DNA of 6,409 nucleotides from Anaerolineae bacterium (GCA_021107605.1 JAIOSN010000312.1:1-6409); one strand, 5' to 3'; positions 1 through 5,757 are shown, numbered from the stretch's first letter. A program made the numbers and translations. The notes: generated by a model from the letters alone, not told the origin.

Positions 1-1
1 G

Positions 2-1081
2 CGTCTTGATCCCGAAAATTCCGTCGCGGCGCGGGGCCTGTCCCAGTTGGAACGCTCCTCGGTTTCCTCCCCAGAGAGAGAAGAGCCGGAGCAGGTGACT
101 ACCCGGAGCTTTACCTGCCCGCAGTGCGGTGGGAAGATGGCCTTCGATGCCGCCGGGCAATATTTGCTCTGTACCTATTGTGGATATGAGCAGCGGCTGT
201 TGGCCGCCCTGCGCGGCGATGGCCATGTGGACGAACAGGATTTCACGCTGGCGCTGGCAACGGCGAAAGGGCACACTCGCCCGGAGAAAACCCAAGCTTT
301 CCAATGCCAGGGCTGCCGCGCCTCTTTCATCCTGGCCCCGGGGGTATTGTCGCTGGAATGTCCCTATTGTGGTTCGGCCCACGTGGTGCAGCGCCCCGAC
401 CGCGAGCTGATTCCGCCGGAAGCCATCTTGCCCTTTGCGGTAGAGCAGCCGGAGGCGAAATGGTATTTCCTCCAATGGTTGAAGGAGGAGAAGTTGGTTG
501 AGGAAGCGTTGATCACTACGCCCCATGGCCTCTATCTGCCCGTCTGGACTTTCGATGTGGGTGGCAGTCTGGCCTGGAACGGATTGCTGATTCAAGCGGA
601 TAGACAGGGCGGGCGGCGCAGCTCGCAATCCGGGGAGTATTTTCTTGACGAGGATGACCTCTTGGTGCCGGCCAGTCATACCCTGCCGGCGGATTTGCTG
701 GAAATCATGGAGACGTTCGAGACCGTGGAGTTAGAACCTTACGCGTCGAGTTTCCTGGCCGATTGGCCGGCCGAAATCTATGAGATCGCCGTCTCTGACG
801 CTTCATTGGCGGCGCGGCAACAGACATTAGAGAAACATCGTTCGTCCGTGCAGAGCCAGCTCCGCCCCAATCCGCTCTCTGGCGAGAGGATACACGATTT
901 GCGGATCAGCAGCCGGAACATCGCCATCTACGCCTACAAGCTGGTGCTCTTGCCGGTCTGGGTGGCGCGCTATCGCTACGAGGAGCAACATTACCGCGTG
1001 GTCATCAACGGGCGGACGGGCGAGGTGCGCGGGCAGCAGCCGTTGAATTGGTTCCGCAAGCTGTTGAAGGGTATTTTTTGA
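2..1081 (+). CDS. TPR-like / double zinc-ribbon protein, 5' end outside window
   Basis: Function unknown. The frame is open to the left edge. A TTG at 47 could serve as a start, but the 15 codons before it read RLDPENSVAARGLSQ, a typical end of a TPR-like helix, so I treat the gene as 5'-truncated by the window. Counting from that TTG, zinc ribbon 1 uses C24, C27, C42 and C45, and zinc ribbon 2 uses C87, C90, C105 and C108. A middle domain follows (about 120-290), then a C-terminal block with PVWVARYRY and YRVVINGRTGEV. No signal peptide or membrane span is visible. Related bacterial proteins are often labelled zinc-ribbon or, misleadingly, primosomal protein N'-like; I see no helicase motif. 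The role could be protein or nucleic-acid binding. It is followed at once by a hairpin terminator, and degraded copies of its 3' end occur twice downstream. It is GC-rich like the last gene and unlike those between. Confidence 0.85.
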   Translation, partial: RLDPENSVAARGLSQLERSSVSSPEREEPEQVTTRSFTCPQCGGKMAFDAAGQYLLCTYCGYEQRLLAALRGDGHVDEQDFTLALATAKGHTRPEKTQAFQCQGCRASFILAPGVLSLECPYCGSAHVVQRPDRELIPPEAILPFAVEQPEAKWYFLQWLKEEKLVEEALITTPHGLYLPVWTFDVGGSLAWNGLLIQADRQGGRRSSQSGEYFLDEDDLLVPASHTLPADLLEIMETFETVELEPYASSFLADWPAEIYEIAVSDASLAARQQTLEKHRSSVQSQLRPNPLSGERIHDLRISSRNIAIYAYKLVLLPVWVARYRYEEQHYRVVINGRTGEVRGQQPLNWFRKLLKGIF

Positions 1082-1089
1082 TAAGGAGA

Positions 1090-1120
1090 GACCTCCGATT
1101 TCTTTGAGAAATCGGAGGTC
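1090..1120 (+). terminator. Hairpin after zinc-ribbon gene (copy 1)
   Basis: A perfect 14-bp stem (1090-1103 with 1107-1120) closes a TTG loop, beginning 8 nt after the gene 1 stop codon. A1089-T1121 extends the stem. The tail is only TTTGGT, so as an intrinsic terminator it has a strong stem but a weak U-tract; it may instead act as an mRNA 3'-end stabiliser. The same hairpin recurs at 2720-2750 with an inverted loop. Confidence 0.65.
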
Positions 1121-1155
1121 TTTGGTAGTGTCTTTTGGCAGGAGTTCGGAGGATT

Positions 1156-1914
1156 ATGAAAACAGAGCATCCTTTTCTCGTCGCAACCATTCTACTCGCG
1201 GTTGTGCTGCTGGTCTCGATTGTGTTGAACTATCTCCTGTATGAACGAGGTCGGCAATACTATCTGGCACTCAGCGCGGCCCGACTGGACCCGCTGGGAC
1301 TGAACTACTACAGTACGGCAGCTGATCAAATGGAGTTGACAAACTCTGAATTGACGACAGTGGTGTTCTTTGGTGATTCGCGGGCTGCGAATTGGCCTTC
1401 CCCCGACCTGGAGGGTTTCGAATTCATCAATCGAGGGATTGGTGCGCAAACCTCAGAGCAAGCGGCTGGCCGCTTTAGACATCACGTCAAGCCTTTGCAA
1501 TCCCAACTTATTGTGGTGCAGGTAGGCATCAATGACTTGAAAACGATACCTCTTTTCCCAGAACGGAAAGAGAGTATCATTAGAAATTGTGAAGAGAACA
1601 TTCAGCAGATAGTTCGCTGGTCTATTGATATGGGAGCTAAGGTGGTTCTGACGACTATCTTTCCTATCGGCGAGGCGCCAATGGAGCGGGAGCCGTTTTG
1701 GTCGAATGACGTGGCTTTGGCCGTTGATGAAGTAAATGAATACATTCATTCTTTGGAAGGGGAAGCAGTTGTTATTTTCGATGCGTATGCTATTTTGGTA
1801 GGAGAGGGTGGGGCTATAGAGCCTGAGTACAGTCAAGACATATTACACCTGAATGCTACAGGCTACGAACGGCTCAATAGCGAGTTGGTGAAAACCCTTA
1901 AGGGATTGAAATAG
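1156..1914 (+). CDS. Membrane-anchored SGNH/GDSL-family hydrolase
   Basis: A 252-residue esterase/lipase-type hydrolase; the substrate cannot be read from sequence (acyl or acetyl esters of lipids or glycans are usual for the family). An N-terminal hydrophobic span (about 7-28) with few preceding charges suggests a signal anchor, placing the catalytic domain outside the membrane. SGNH blocks are all present: FFGDSRA with nucleophile S75, glycine block NRGIGAQT (about 92-99), GIND with N126, and the DILHLN motif with D228 and H231. The ATG at 1156 is preferred over an in-frame TTG at 1135 because GGAGG sits at 1148-1152 (close spacing) with another AGGAG at 1140-1144. The upstream hairpin at 1090-1120 separates it from gene 1, so it probably has its own promoter, but none is obvious in the short gap. 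Its stop codon lies inside the direct repeat flanking MITE copy A. It is lower in GC than gene 1. Confidence 0.88.
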   Translation: MKTEHPFLVATILLAVVLLVSIVLNYLLYERGRQYYLALSAARLDPLGLNYYSTAADQMELTNSELTTVVFFGDSRAANWPSPDLEGFEFINRGIGAQTSEQAAGRFRHHVKPLQSQLIVVQVGINDLKTIPLFPERKESIIRNCEENIQQIVRWSIDMGAKVVLTTIFPIGEAPMEREPFWSNDVALAVDEVNEYIHSLEGEAVVIFDAYAILVGEGGAIEPEYSQDILHLNATGYERLNSELVKTLKGLK

Positions 1915-1924
1915 AGCGCAAACC
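1911..1924 (+). repeat. Left direct repeat flanking MITE copy A
   Basis: ATAGAGCGCAAACC here matches ATAGGGCGCAAACC at 2058-2071 (13 of 14). The inner 10 nt (1915-1924 with 2062-2071) are the likeliest target-site duplication if the element keeps the same ends as copy B; the extra ATAG may be chance or partly element end. It overlaps the stop codon of the SGNH hydrolase. Confidence 0.65.
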
Positions 1925-2061
1925 CAATGTCATTAAGATAAGACCTCCGAGGTCTCTGGTAGCGTGGCCTAGCTGCAAACAACGTCGCATTTGCGGTAAA
2001 TTTCTTTCGGGGTCGCAGCAGACCTCTGAGGTCTGGTTAGTGGCTTAACTTAATGACATAG
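1925..2061 (+). mobile_element. MITE-like element, copy A (137 bp, non-coding)
   Basis: A short non-coding element bounded by inverted repeats: CAATGTCATTAAGATAAG on the left against the reverse complement of the right end, CTATGTCATTAAGTTAAG (2 mismatches in 18). Just inside each end is a palindrome with a one-base centre: AGACCTCCGAGGTCT at 1941-1955 and CAGACCTCTGAGGTCTG at 2019-2035. The whole unit recurs in reverse orientation at 5599-5741, differing by about 11 substitutions and gaps of 5 and 1 nt. It holds no transposase frame, so it would need one in trans. It inserted directly after the SGNH stop codon and lies between that gene and the ICMT-family gene. Instead of a MITE it could be a REP/RUP-like dispersed repeat, but the flanking direct repeats favour transposition. 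Confidence 0.8.
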
Positions 2062-2071
2062 GGCGCAAACC
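2058..2071 (+). repeat. Right direct repeat flanking MITE copy A
   Basis: Partner of 1911-1924 (13 of 14 identical). Its first four bases overlap the end of the element, so the true duplication is 10 to 14 bp. Confidence 0.6.
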
Positions 2072-2106
2072 ATCTATGGTTGTTCCACCTATTCTGGAGT
2101 TTCAAG

Positions 2107-2112
2107 AGGAGG
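2107..2112 (+). promoter_or_regulatory. Ribosome-binding site fixing the ICMT-family start
   Basis: AGGAGG lies 9 nt before the ATG at 2122. This places the start there and not at the in-frame TTG at 2080, which has no comparable site and falls next to the MITE flank. Confidence 0.75.
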
Positions 2113-2121
2113 CAGGAAGTC

Positions 2122-2613
2122 ATGAAATCGCGATTAAACGCTCTGGCTTTTCCCATTGCAAGTATTACTATTGTTCTCTGTTGGTTACTGTTTGCTCTAT
2201 TCTTTCATAACCCCATGAATCAGGCCCTCTTTGTTCTGGGCGACGTCATTATTGGAGTGGGTATTCTGCTCATTATCCTCGCAATGGCTACTCTAAGGGG
2301 AGGGGGGAATCTCCAAGAGGGAGGAGACTTCACTGCCACAACCGTGGTGGTGAAGCGGGGGATTTATTCGGTAGTGCGTCATCCTCTTTACCTGGGTTGG
2401 CTGCTGACGTATCCAGCGGCAATGTTGGTAAGCCAGCATTGGGCGATCGTCATTTTGGGTGTGCTGGGGATAGTAAGTATGGATCAGATTACCAGAATGG
2501 CCGATGAGCAATTGGTAGAGAGATTTGGGATAGATTACGAGACGTATATGCAGGAAGTGCCGAGGCTGAATATCCTGTTGGGCATTGCCTGGAAGCTCAG
2601 GCGCAGGGATTAG
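2122..2613 (+). CDS. ICMT/PEMT-like integral-membrane methyltransferase
   Basis: A 163-residue membrane protein of the isoprenylcysteine carboxyl methyltransferase superfamily, which transfers methyl groups from SAM to small or lipidic acceptors; bacterial members mostly have unknown substrates. Hydrophobic spans lie at about 7-28, 35-57 and 92-120 (the last probably a helical hairpin). The diagnostic block is GIYSVVRHPLYLGW (80-93), followed by the C-terminal signature DEQLVERFGIDYETYMQEVPR (begins at 128), in which the E and FG.(D/E)Y residues form the conserved cofactor region. Length is normal for the short bacterial members. It stands alone, between MITE copy A upstream and the gene 1 vestige downstream. 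GC is lower than in the edge genes. Family assignment is firm; the substrate is unknown. Confidence 0.88.
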   Translation: MKSRLNALAFPIASITIVLCWLLFALFFHNPMNQALFVLGDVIIGVGILLIILAMATLRGGGNLQEGGDFTATTVVVKRGIYSVVRHPLYLGWLLTYPAAMLVSQHWAIVILGVLGIVSMDQITRMADEQLVERFGIDYETYMQEVPRLNILLGIAWKLRRRD

Positions 2614-2621
2614 GTGGACAA

Positions 2622-2710
2622 GGGGCGCACTATTGCTATGAGGAGCAACATTACCGTGTGGTCAGCAGCCGTTTAATTGGTTCCACAAGCTGTTGAAGGA
2701 TATTTGTTGA
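2622..2710 (+). pseudogene. Vestige of the zinc-ribbon gene 3' end (copy 2)
   Basis: This stretch aligns in the same orientation with about 964-1081 of gene 1, continuing without a break into the hairpin at 2720-2750. The peptide trace YEEQHYRVV is intact, then a 31-nt deletion (equivalent to 1003-1033, with a 2-nt CA microhomology at its ends) shifts the frame. After it, the trace QQPFNWFHKLLKDI followed by TGA (2708-2710) matches the gene 1 C-terminus QQPLNWFRKLLKGIF. Nothing upstream of it resembles the rest of gene 1, since the ICMT-family gene ends at 2613. It cannot encode a working protein and marks a duplication or a replaced paralogue. Confidence 0.85.
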
Positions 2711-2719
2711 TAAAGGAGA

Positions 2720-2750
2720 GACCTCCAATTTCTCAAAGAAATCGGAGGTC
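2720..2750 (+). terminator. Hairpin after the gene 1 vestige (copy 2, inverted loop)
   Basis: The stem pairs 2720-2733 with 2737-2750, with one A-C mismatch (2727/2743) and a CAA loop, followed by TTTGCT. Apart from that mismatch it equals the reverse complement of the hairpin at 1090-1120, so the loop is flipped while the flanks keep direct orientation. It could end transcripts from the ICMT-family gene and insulate the methyltransferase-exporter genes. Confidence 0.6.
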
Positions 2751-2972
2751 TTTGCTCCGGGTATTTTACAGGCTAGTTAGTGTCACGAGAATTTCGCCAC
2801 TCTTGTCAAGTCAAATAATGAAAAACGGGTAAAATGAACGGGAGTTCTTAGGAGATCTGAACGTCAGATTGGCCGAAAGATACTTTGGCTGGACTATGGA
2901 TTCAGTACCTATAGCTTTGCCTGCCGCGTAGAGCCTGTTGGGTGCGCGACAAAGTTGGAAGAGAGGAGTCTT
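2751..2972 (+). other. Leader region of the CmoM-like methyltransferase
   Basis: About 220 nt without a confident gene. It presumably holds the promoter for the downstream genes. A TAAAAT box at 2830-2835 could be a -10 element, but the best -35 match (TTGTCA, 2803-2808) is 21 nt away, too far. A small dyad ATCTGA-ACG-TCAGAT lies at 2855-2869, where an operator or 5'-leader hairpin could sit. A frame open from 2833 to the stop at 2929-2931 contains the peptide LAERYFGWTMDSVPIALPAA but has no start with a ribosome-binding site. I do not recognise a riboswitch. Confidence 0.35.
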
Positions 2973-3755
2973 ATGTCAACAAATCTCGATATCAAAATAG
3001 CCCGCTGGCAGGAATATCAAGATAGACCCTGGGGACGCCTGTTTTATAGTATCTCTCAGGAAAACCTCCACCCGTATTTACCAGAGCACCCTTGTCGTAT
3101 TCTTGATATTGGTGGAGGGAATGGCCGCACTGCAATTGCCTATGCCAAGCTAGGACAAAAAGTAACGCTGCTAGATACCTCAGCAGAAATGCTATCAGAA
3201 GCACAACACTACGCTCGAAAAGCTGAGGTGACTGAGCAGATAGAATTTCATCATGCCGATTTAGTGGAAATTCCAGCACTATTTGACGAAAACACGTTTG
3301 ATGTAATTCTATGTCATAACGTCTTGGCCTATGTGGACGATATCTCAGTAGCAATCAGAGCGGTTTATCACTGTTTACAGGCCGGCGGAATAGTGTCCCT
3401 GATCAGCATGAATCGTTATTCAGAAGCATATCGTGAAATTTTACAACAACTAAATCCGCAAGCGGCGCTTGATAATCTGGCAGCGAAAACCTATACATCA
3501 GCCGTGTTTAATACTCCTATCAAACTCTATTCGGCTGATGATATTATTGAACTCCTTAGGGCGGAAGGATTTTCGATTTTAGGGCAGTACGGGGTCCGTT
3601 GTATAATTGACTATATTTCTGATAATGAGCTAAAAGAAGATCCGGCGTTCTTTGCTCAACTTGAAAGATTGGAGAAAGCGATGAGTGGTCAATTCCCATA
3701 CTACCTGCTCGCACGCTTTTTTCAGATCATTGCGCGAAAAGCATTCTCTGCCTAA
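2973..3755 (+). CDS. CmoM/SmtA-like class I SAM methyltransferase
   Basis: A 260-residue soluble Rossmann-fold methyltransferase. Motif I is LDIGGGNG (44-51), the acidic residue after strand 2 is D68 (LLDTS), the motif II region is HADL (94-97), and FDVILCHNVLAYV (109-121) covers motif IV. The C-terminal pattern GVR..IDY (207-213) and the ending ARFFQIIARK (247-256) recall E. coli CmoM (SmtA), which methylates the carboxymethoxy group of cmo5U34 in tRNA; that similarity is from memory, so a tRNA role is a suggestion only. A small-molecule methyltransferase is the alternative. The ATG at 2973 is chosen over the in-frame TTG at 2955 because GAGAGGAG (2961-2968) lies just before it. It is 64 nt upstream of the ABC ATPase with no terminator between, so they may be co-transcribed. 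GC is among the lowest in the window. Confidence 0.85.
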   Translation: MSTNLDIKIARWQEYQDRPWGRLFYSISQENLHPYLPEHPCRILDIGGGNGRTAIAYAKLGQKVTLLDTSAEMLSEAQHYARKAEVTEQIEFHHADLVEIPALFDENTFDVILCHNVLAYVDDISVAIRAVYHCLQAGGIVSLISMNRYSEAYREILQQLNPQAALDNLAAKTYTSAVFNTPIKLYSADDIIELLRAEGFSILGQYGVRCIIDYISDNELKEDPAFFAQLERLEKAMSGQFPYYLLARFFQIIARKAFSA

Positions 3756-3804
3756 AGTGGAGATCGGCCACAGCTATGGTCTACGACCAGAAAATATCTA
3801 GGTG

Positions 3805-3810
3805 AGGAGG
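3805..3810 (+). promoter_or_regulatory. Ribosome-binding site of the ABC ATPase
   Basis: AGGAGG, 9 nt before the ATG at 3820, a strong site that confirms the start. Confidence 0.7.
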
Positions 3811-3819
3811 AAATAGCCT

Positions 3820-4737
3820 ATGCAGGACTCAGTAATCGAAGTAAAAGATTTCCGGAAAATCTACGGCAACTTGGTAGCTGTGGATAGCATCAGTTTTGAT
3901 GTGAAGCAGGGTGAGATATTTGGCCTGCTCGGCCCTAACGGCGCCGGCAAGACCAGCACACTGGAAAGCCTGGAAGGGTTGCGTGCCCCGGACGGTGGCT
4001 CATTGCGGGTGGCAGGCATTGACCCGGTACGTGAGCCTCGCAAACTGCGAAACTTGATTGGCGTGCAATTGCAATCAGCGAGCTTACCAGAAAGTATCAC
4101 CCCAGACGAAGCCATGAAATTCTTCTGTGCTTGTCACCAGGTGTCCCCCCGCTTCGACTTATTGGAACGGTTGGGTCTTATTGAAAAGCGGAATTCCCAA
4201 TTCTACGAACTTTCGGCCGGGCAGCAGCGTCGTCTGGCGTTGGCTCTGGCAGTGGCACATAACCCCCAAGTACTCTTTCTGGACGAGCCGACCGCCGGTC
4301 TGGATGTGGCAACCCGCGCTGAGTTGCACGATCTGATGCGGGAATTGCAAACCGGCGGCACCACCATAATTTTAGCCACACATGATATGGCCGAAGCTGA
4401 AGAGCTGTCAGACCGGGTAGCTATTCTGCTAAAGGGAAAAATTGTCAATATTGGCACTCCCATGGAGATCACTGCCACAGGTGCGGGGCGGACCAAGATT
4501 TCTGTGCGCACTCAAGACTCCAGCTTGTTTGATGCCGACATCACTTTCCCGGCTGTCAGCCAGCATCTGTCAAAAAACGAGTACGACATTTACTTTAGCT
4601 CGGATATTGGCCCCACGGTATCAGCCATTATTGCCCACATTGAGTCCCAGGAAGATACGCTGATTGACTTGCGTGTGGAACGGCCTTCACTGGAAGACCG
4701 TTTCCTTGAAATCACAGCTAATGGAGTTGTGCTATGA
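3820..4737 (+). CDS. ABC-2 type exporter, ATP-binding subunit (DrrA-like)
   Basis: A 305-residue cytoplasmic ATPase that powers the membrane partner encoded next. Walker A is GPNGAGKT (38-45), the Q-loop region VQLQSASLPE (82-91), the signature LSAGQ (131-135, a common variant of LSGGQ), Walker B VLFLDE (151-156), the D-loop AGLD (159-162) and the switch histidine H188 (ATHD). After the nucleotide-binding domain comes a C-terminal extension ending in VERPSLEDRFLEIT (286-299), characteristic of ATPases of drug, lipid or polyketide exporters such as DrrA/CcmA types. All catalytic residues are present, so the subunit should be active. Its stop overlaps the permease start (ATGA, 4734-4737), implying translational coupling. 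The exported substrate cannot be inferred. The upstream methyltransferase gene may belong to the same operon. Confidence 0.95.
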   Translation: MQDSVIEVKDFRKIYGNLVAVDSISFDVKQGEIFGLLGPNGAGKTSTLESLEGLRAPDGGSLRVAGIDPVREPRKLRNLIGVQLQSASLPESITPDEAMKFFCACHQVSPRFDLLERLGLIEKRNSQFYELSAGQQRRLALALAVAHNPQVLFLDEPTAGLDVATRAELHDLMRELQTGGTTIILATHDMAEAEELSDRVAILLKGKIVNIGTPMEITATGAGRTKISVRTQDSSLFDADITFPAVSQHLSKNEYDIYFSSDIGPTVSAIIAHIESQEDTLIDLRVERPSLEDRFLEITANGVVL

Positions 4738-5546
4738 ATGCCTTTTTATACCACTTTGCTTTTGAATTCCGCACCGGCATCCGCAATAAACAACTACTGT
4801 TGATGAATTATTTGTTCCCGTTGGGCTTTTACTTGCTGTTGGGATTCATCCTGGGGGGAATCAACCCTCGCTTTCGGGAAGACATCGTCCCCGCGATGGT
4901 TGTATTTGCTGTTCTGGCTGCAACGTTGTTGGGCATACCAGATCCGCTGGTTAACGCCCGCGAAAACGGCATCTTCCGCAGTTACAAGATCAATGGCGTT
5001 TCATCCATCTCGATCCTGGTCATTCCGGCTTTGACAACCTTTTTGCATCTGGTAATTGTGGCTACGATCATCACTGCCAGCGCGCCCTTGCTCTTTGATT
5101 CTCCTTTACCGCTGGATTGGCTCAATTTCACCCTTGTCTTTGTTGCTCTGGCTTTTGCATGTGCGGGCATTAGCGTGTTGATTGGAGTTATTTCCCCCAG
5201 TTCACGTGTGACAGTGTTGTGGGCACAGCTGGTTTTCATCCCATCTATGATAGTAGGAGGTCTAATGATGCCATACAGTATGTTGCCCGATACGGCTGGA
5301 AAAATTGCGCAGATTTTACCTGCCACTCATGCGATGAACGCTTTCAATGGATTAGCTATGGGAAGAACTGCGGATTTTTCCCCCTGGGGTTCTGTTATTG
5401 CCTTGTTCAGTAGTGGCATATTGGCGTTTGGATTGGCAGTCTATCTCTTCAGTTGGGATAGCCGCAACACGGCGCGACGCGGGCATCCCTCGTTGGCATT
5501 ATTATCCTTGCTCCCGTATGTTGTCGGAATATTCTGGCTATCGTGA
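4734..5546 (+). CDS. ABC-2 type exporter, permease subunit
   Basis: A 270-residue integral-membrane protein with about six hydrophobic segments (roughly 22-41, 51-69, 92-118, 129-153, 160-181 and 218-240), plus a hydrophobic stretch at 253-268. A cytosolic amphipathic start (FEFRTGIRNKQ, 10-20) precedes the first span. The loop PDPLVNARENGIFRSYKING (69-88) resembles the coupling region contacting the ATPase, and SMIVGGLMMPYSMLP (171-185) followed by LPATHAMNAFNGL (195-207) is the typical ABC-2 family block. It starts at the ATG overlapping the ATPase stop. One copy of each subunit implies a complex of two ATPases and two permeases. The mRNA then runs toward MITE copy B, 52 nt after the stop, with no independent strong terminator seen. 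Confidence 0.93.
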   Translation: MNAFLYHFAFEFRTGIRNKQLLLMNYLFPLGFYLLLGFILGGINPRFREDIVPAMVVFAVLAATLLGIPDPLVNARENGIFRSYKINGVSSISILVIPALTTFLHLVIVATIITASAPLLFDSPLPLDWLNFTLVFVALAFACAGISVLIGVISPSSRVTVLWAQLVFIPSMIVGGLMMPYSMLPDTAGKIAQILPATHAMNAFNGLAMGRTADFSPWGSVIALFSSGILAFGLAVYLFSWDSRNTARRGHPSLALLSLLPYVVGIFWLS

Positions 5547-5582
5547 CCAACAGCTGGCCGGCTTGAGACAGCGTCGTTACGT

Positions 5583-5598
5583 AGTGTGTCGGTGGAGC
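5583..5598 (+). repeat. Left direct repeat flanking MITE copy B
   Basis: AGTGTGTCGGTGGAGC matches AGTGTGTCGGTGGGGC at 5742-5757 (15 of 16). Both abut the element ends exactly, as expected for a target-site duplication. Confidence 0.8.
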
Positions 5599-5741
5599 CA
5601 ATGTCATTAAGTTAAGCCACTGACCAGACTTCAGAGGTCTGCTGCAACCCTAGCACGCCAGAAATTTACCGCAAATATGCCGTTGTTTGCAGCTAGGCGG
5701 CGCTACCAGAGACCTCGGAGGTCCTTATCTTAATGACATTG
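5599..5741 (-). mobile_element. MITE-like element, copy B (143 bp, non-coding)
   Basis: Bounded by perfect 13-bp inverted repeats, CAATGTCATTAAG at 5599-5611 and CTTAATGACATTG at 5729-5741, extending to 18 bp with one mismatch. It is the reverse complement of copy A at 1925-2061, with a 5-nt insertion in the middle and 1 nt near the right end. Subterminal palindromes are CAGACTTCAGAGGTCTG (5625-5641, one mismatch) and AGACCTCGGAGGTC (5710-5723). No coding capacity. It is flanked by a 16-bp direct repeat, evidence that it arrived by its own transposition event. It sits between the ABC permease and the SDR gene and may end or cleave their read-through transcript. Confidence 0.85.
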
Positions 5742-5757
5742 AGTGTGTCGGTGGGGC
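5742..5757 (+). repeat. Right direct repeat flanking MITE copy B
   Basis: Partner of 5583-5598 (15 of 16 identical), immediately adjoining the right inverted repeat of copy B. Confidence 0.8.

Noticed and set aside
1453..1836. Reverse-strand 127-codon open frame
   Set aside because: It lies wholly within the SGNH gene, whose catalytic blocks are intact, and its translation shows no recognisable domain.
2068..2081. Dyad AACCAT-CT-ATGGTT upstream of the ICMT-family gene
   Set aside because: Short, single, and partly made of the MITE flanking repeat; not enough for a regulatory call.
1082..2621. Integrative element inserted at the 3' end of gene 1, with att-like repeats
   Set aside because: No integrase, excisionase or tRNA-like site is present, and the repeat is diverged and carries a deletion. 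Kept only as one alternative for the vestige.
2803..2835. Sigma-70 promoter TTGTCA ... TAAAAT before the CmoM-like gene
   Set aside because: The spacing is 21 nt, well outside the usual 16-18, and no good -35 exists at the correct distance. Mentioned only in the leader entry.
2855..2869. Operator dyad ATCTGA-ACG-TCAGAT
   Set aside because: Six-base arms with a 3-nt spacer arise often by chance, and no regulator gene or second copy is in the window.
4982..5326. Reverse-strand 114-codon open frame
   Set aside because: Antisense to the ABC-2 permease, with no domain or ribosome-binding site evidence.
1925..5741. Composite transposon carrying the methyltransferase and exporter genes
   Set aside because: Each MITE copy has its own different flanking direct repeat, so the two insertions look independent. 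A composite unit would show one duplication outside both ends.
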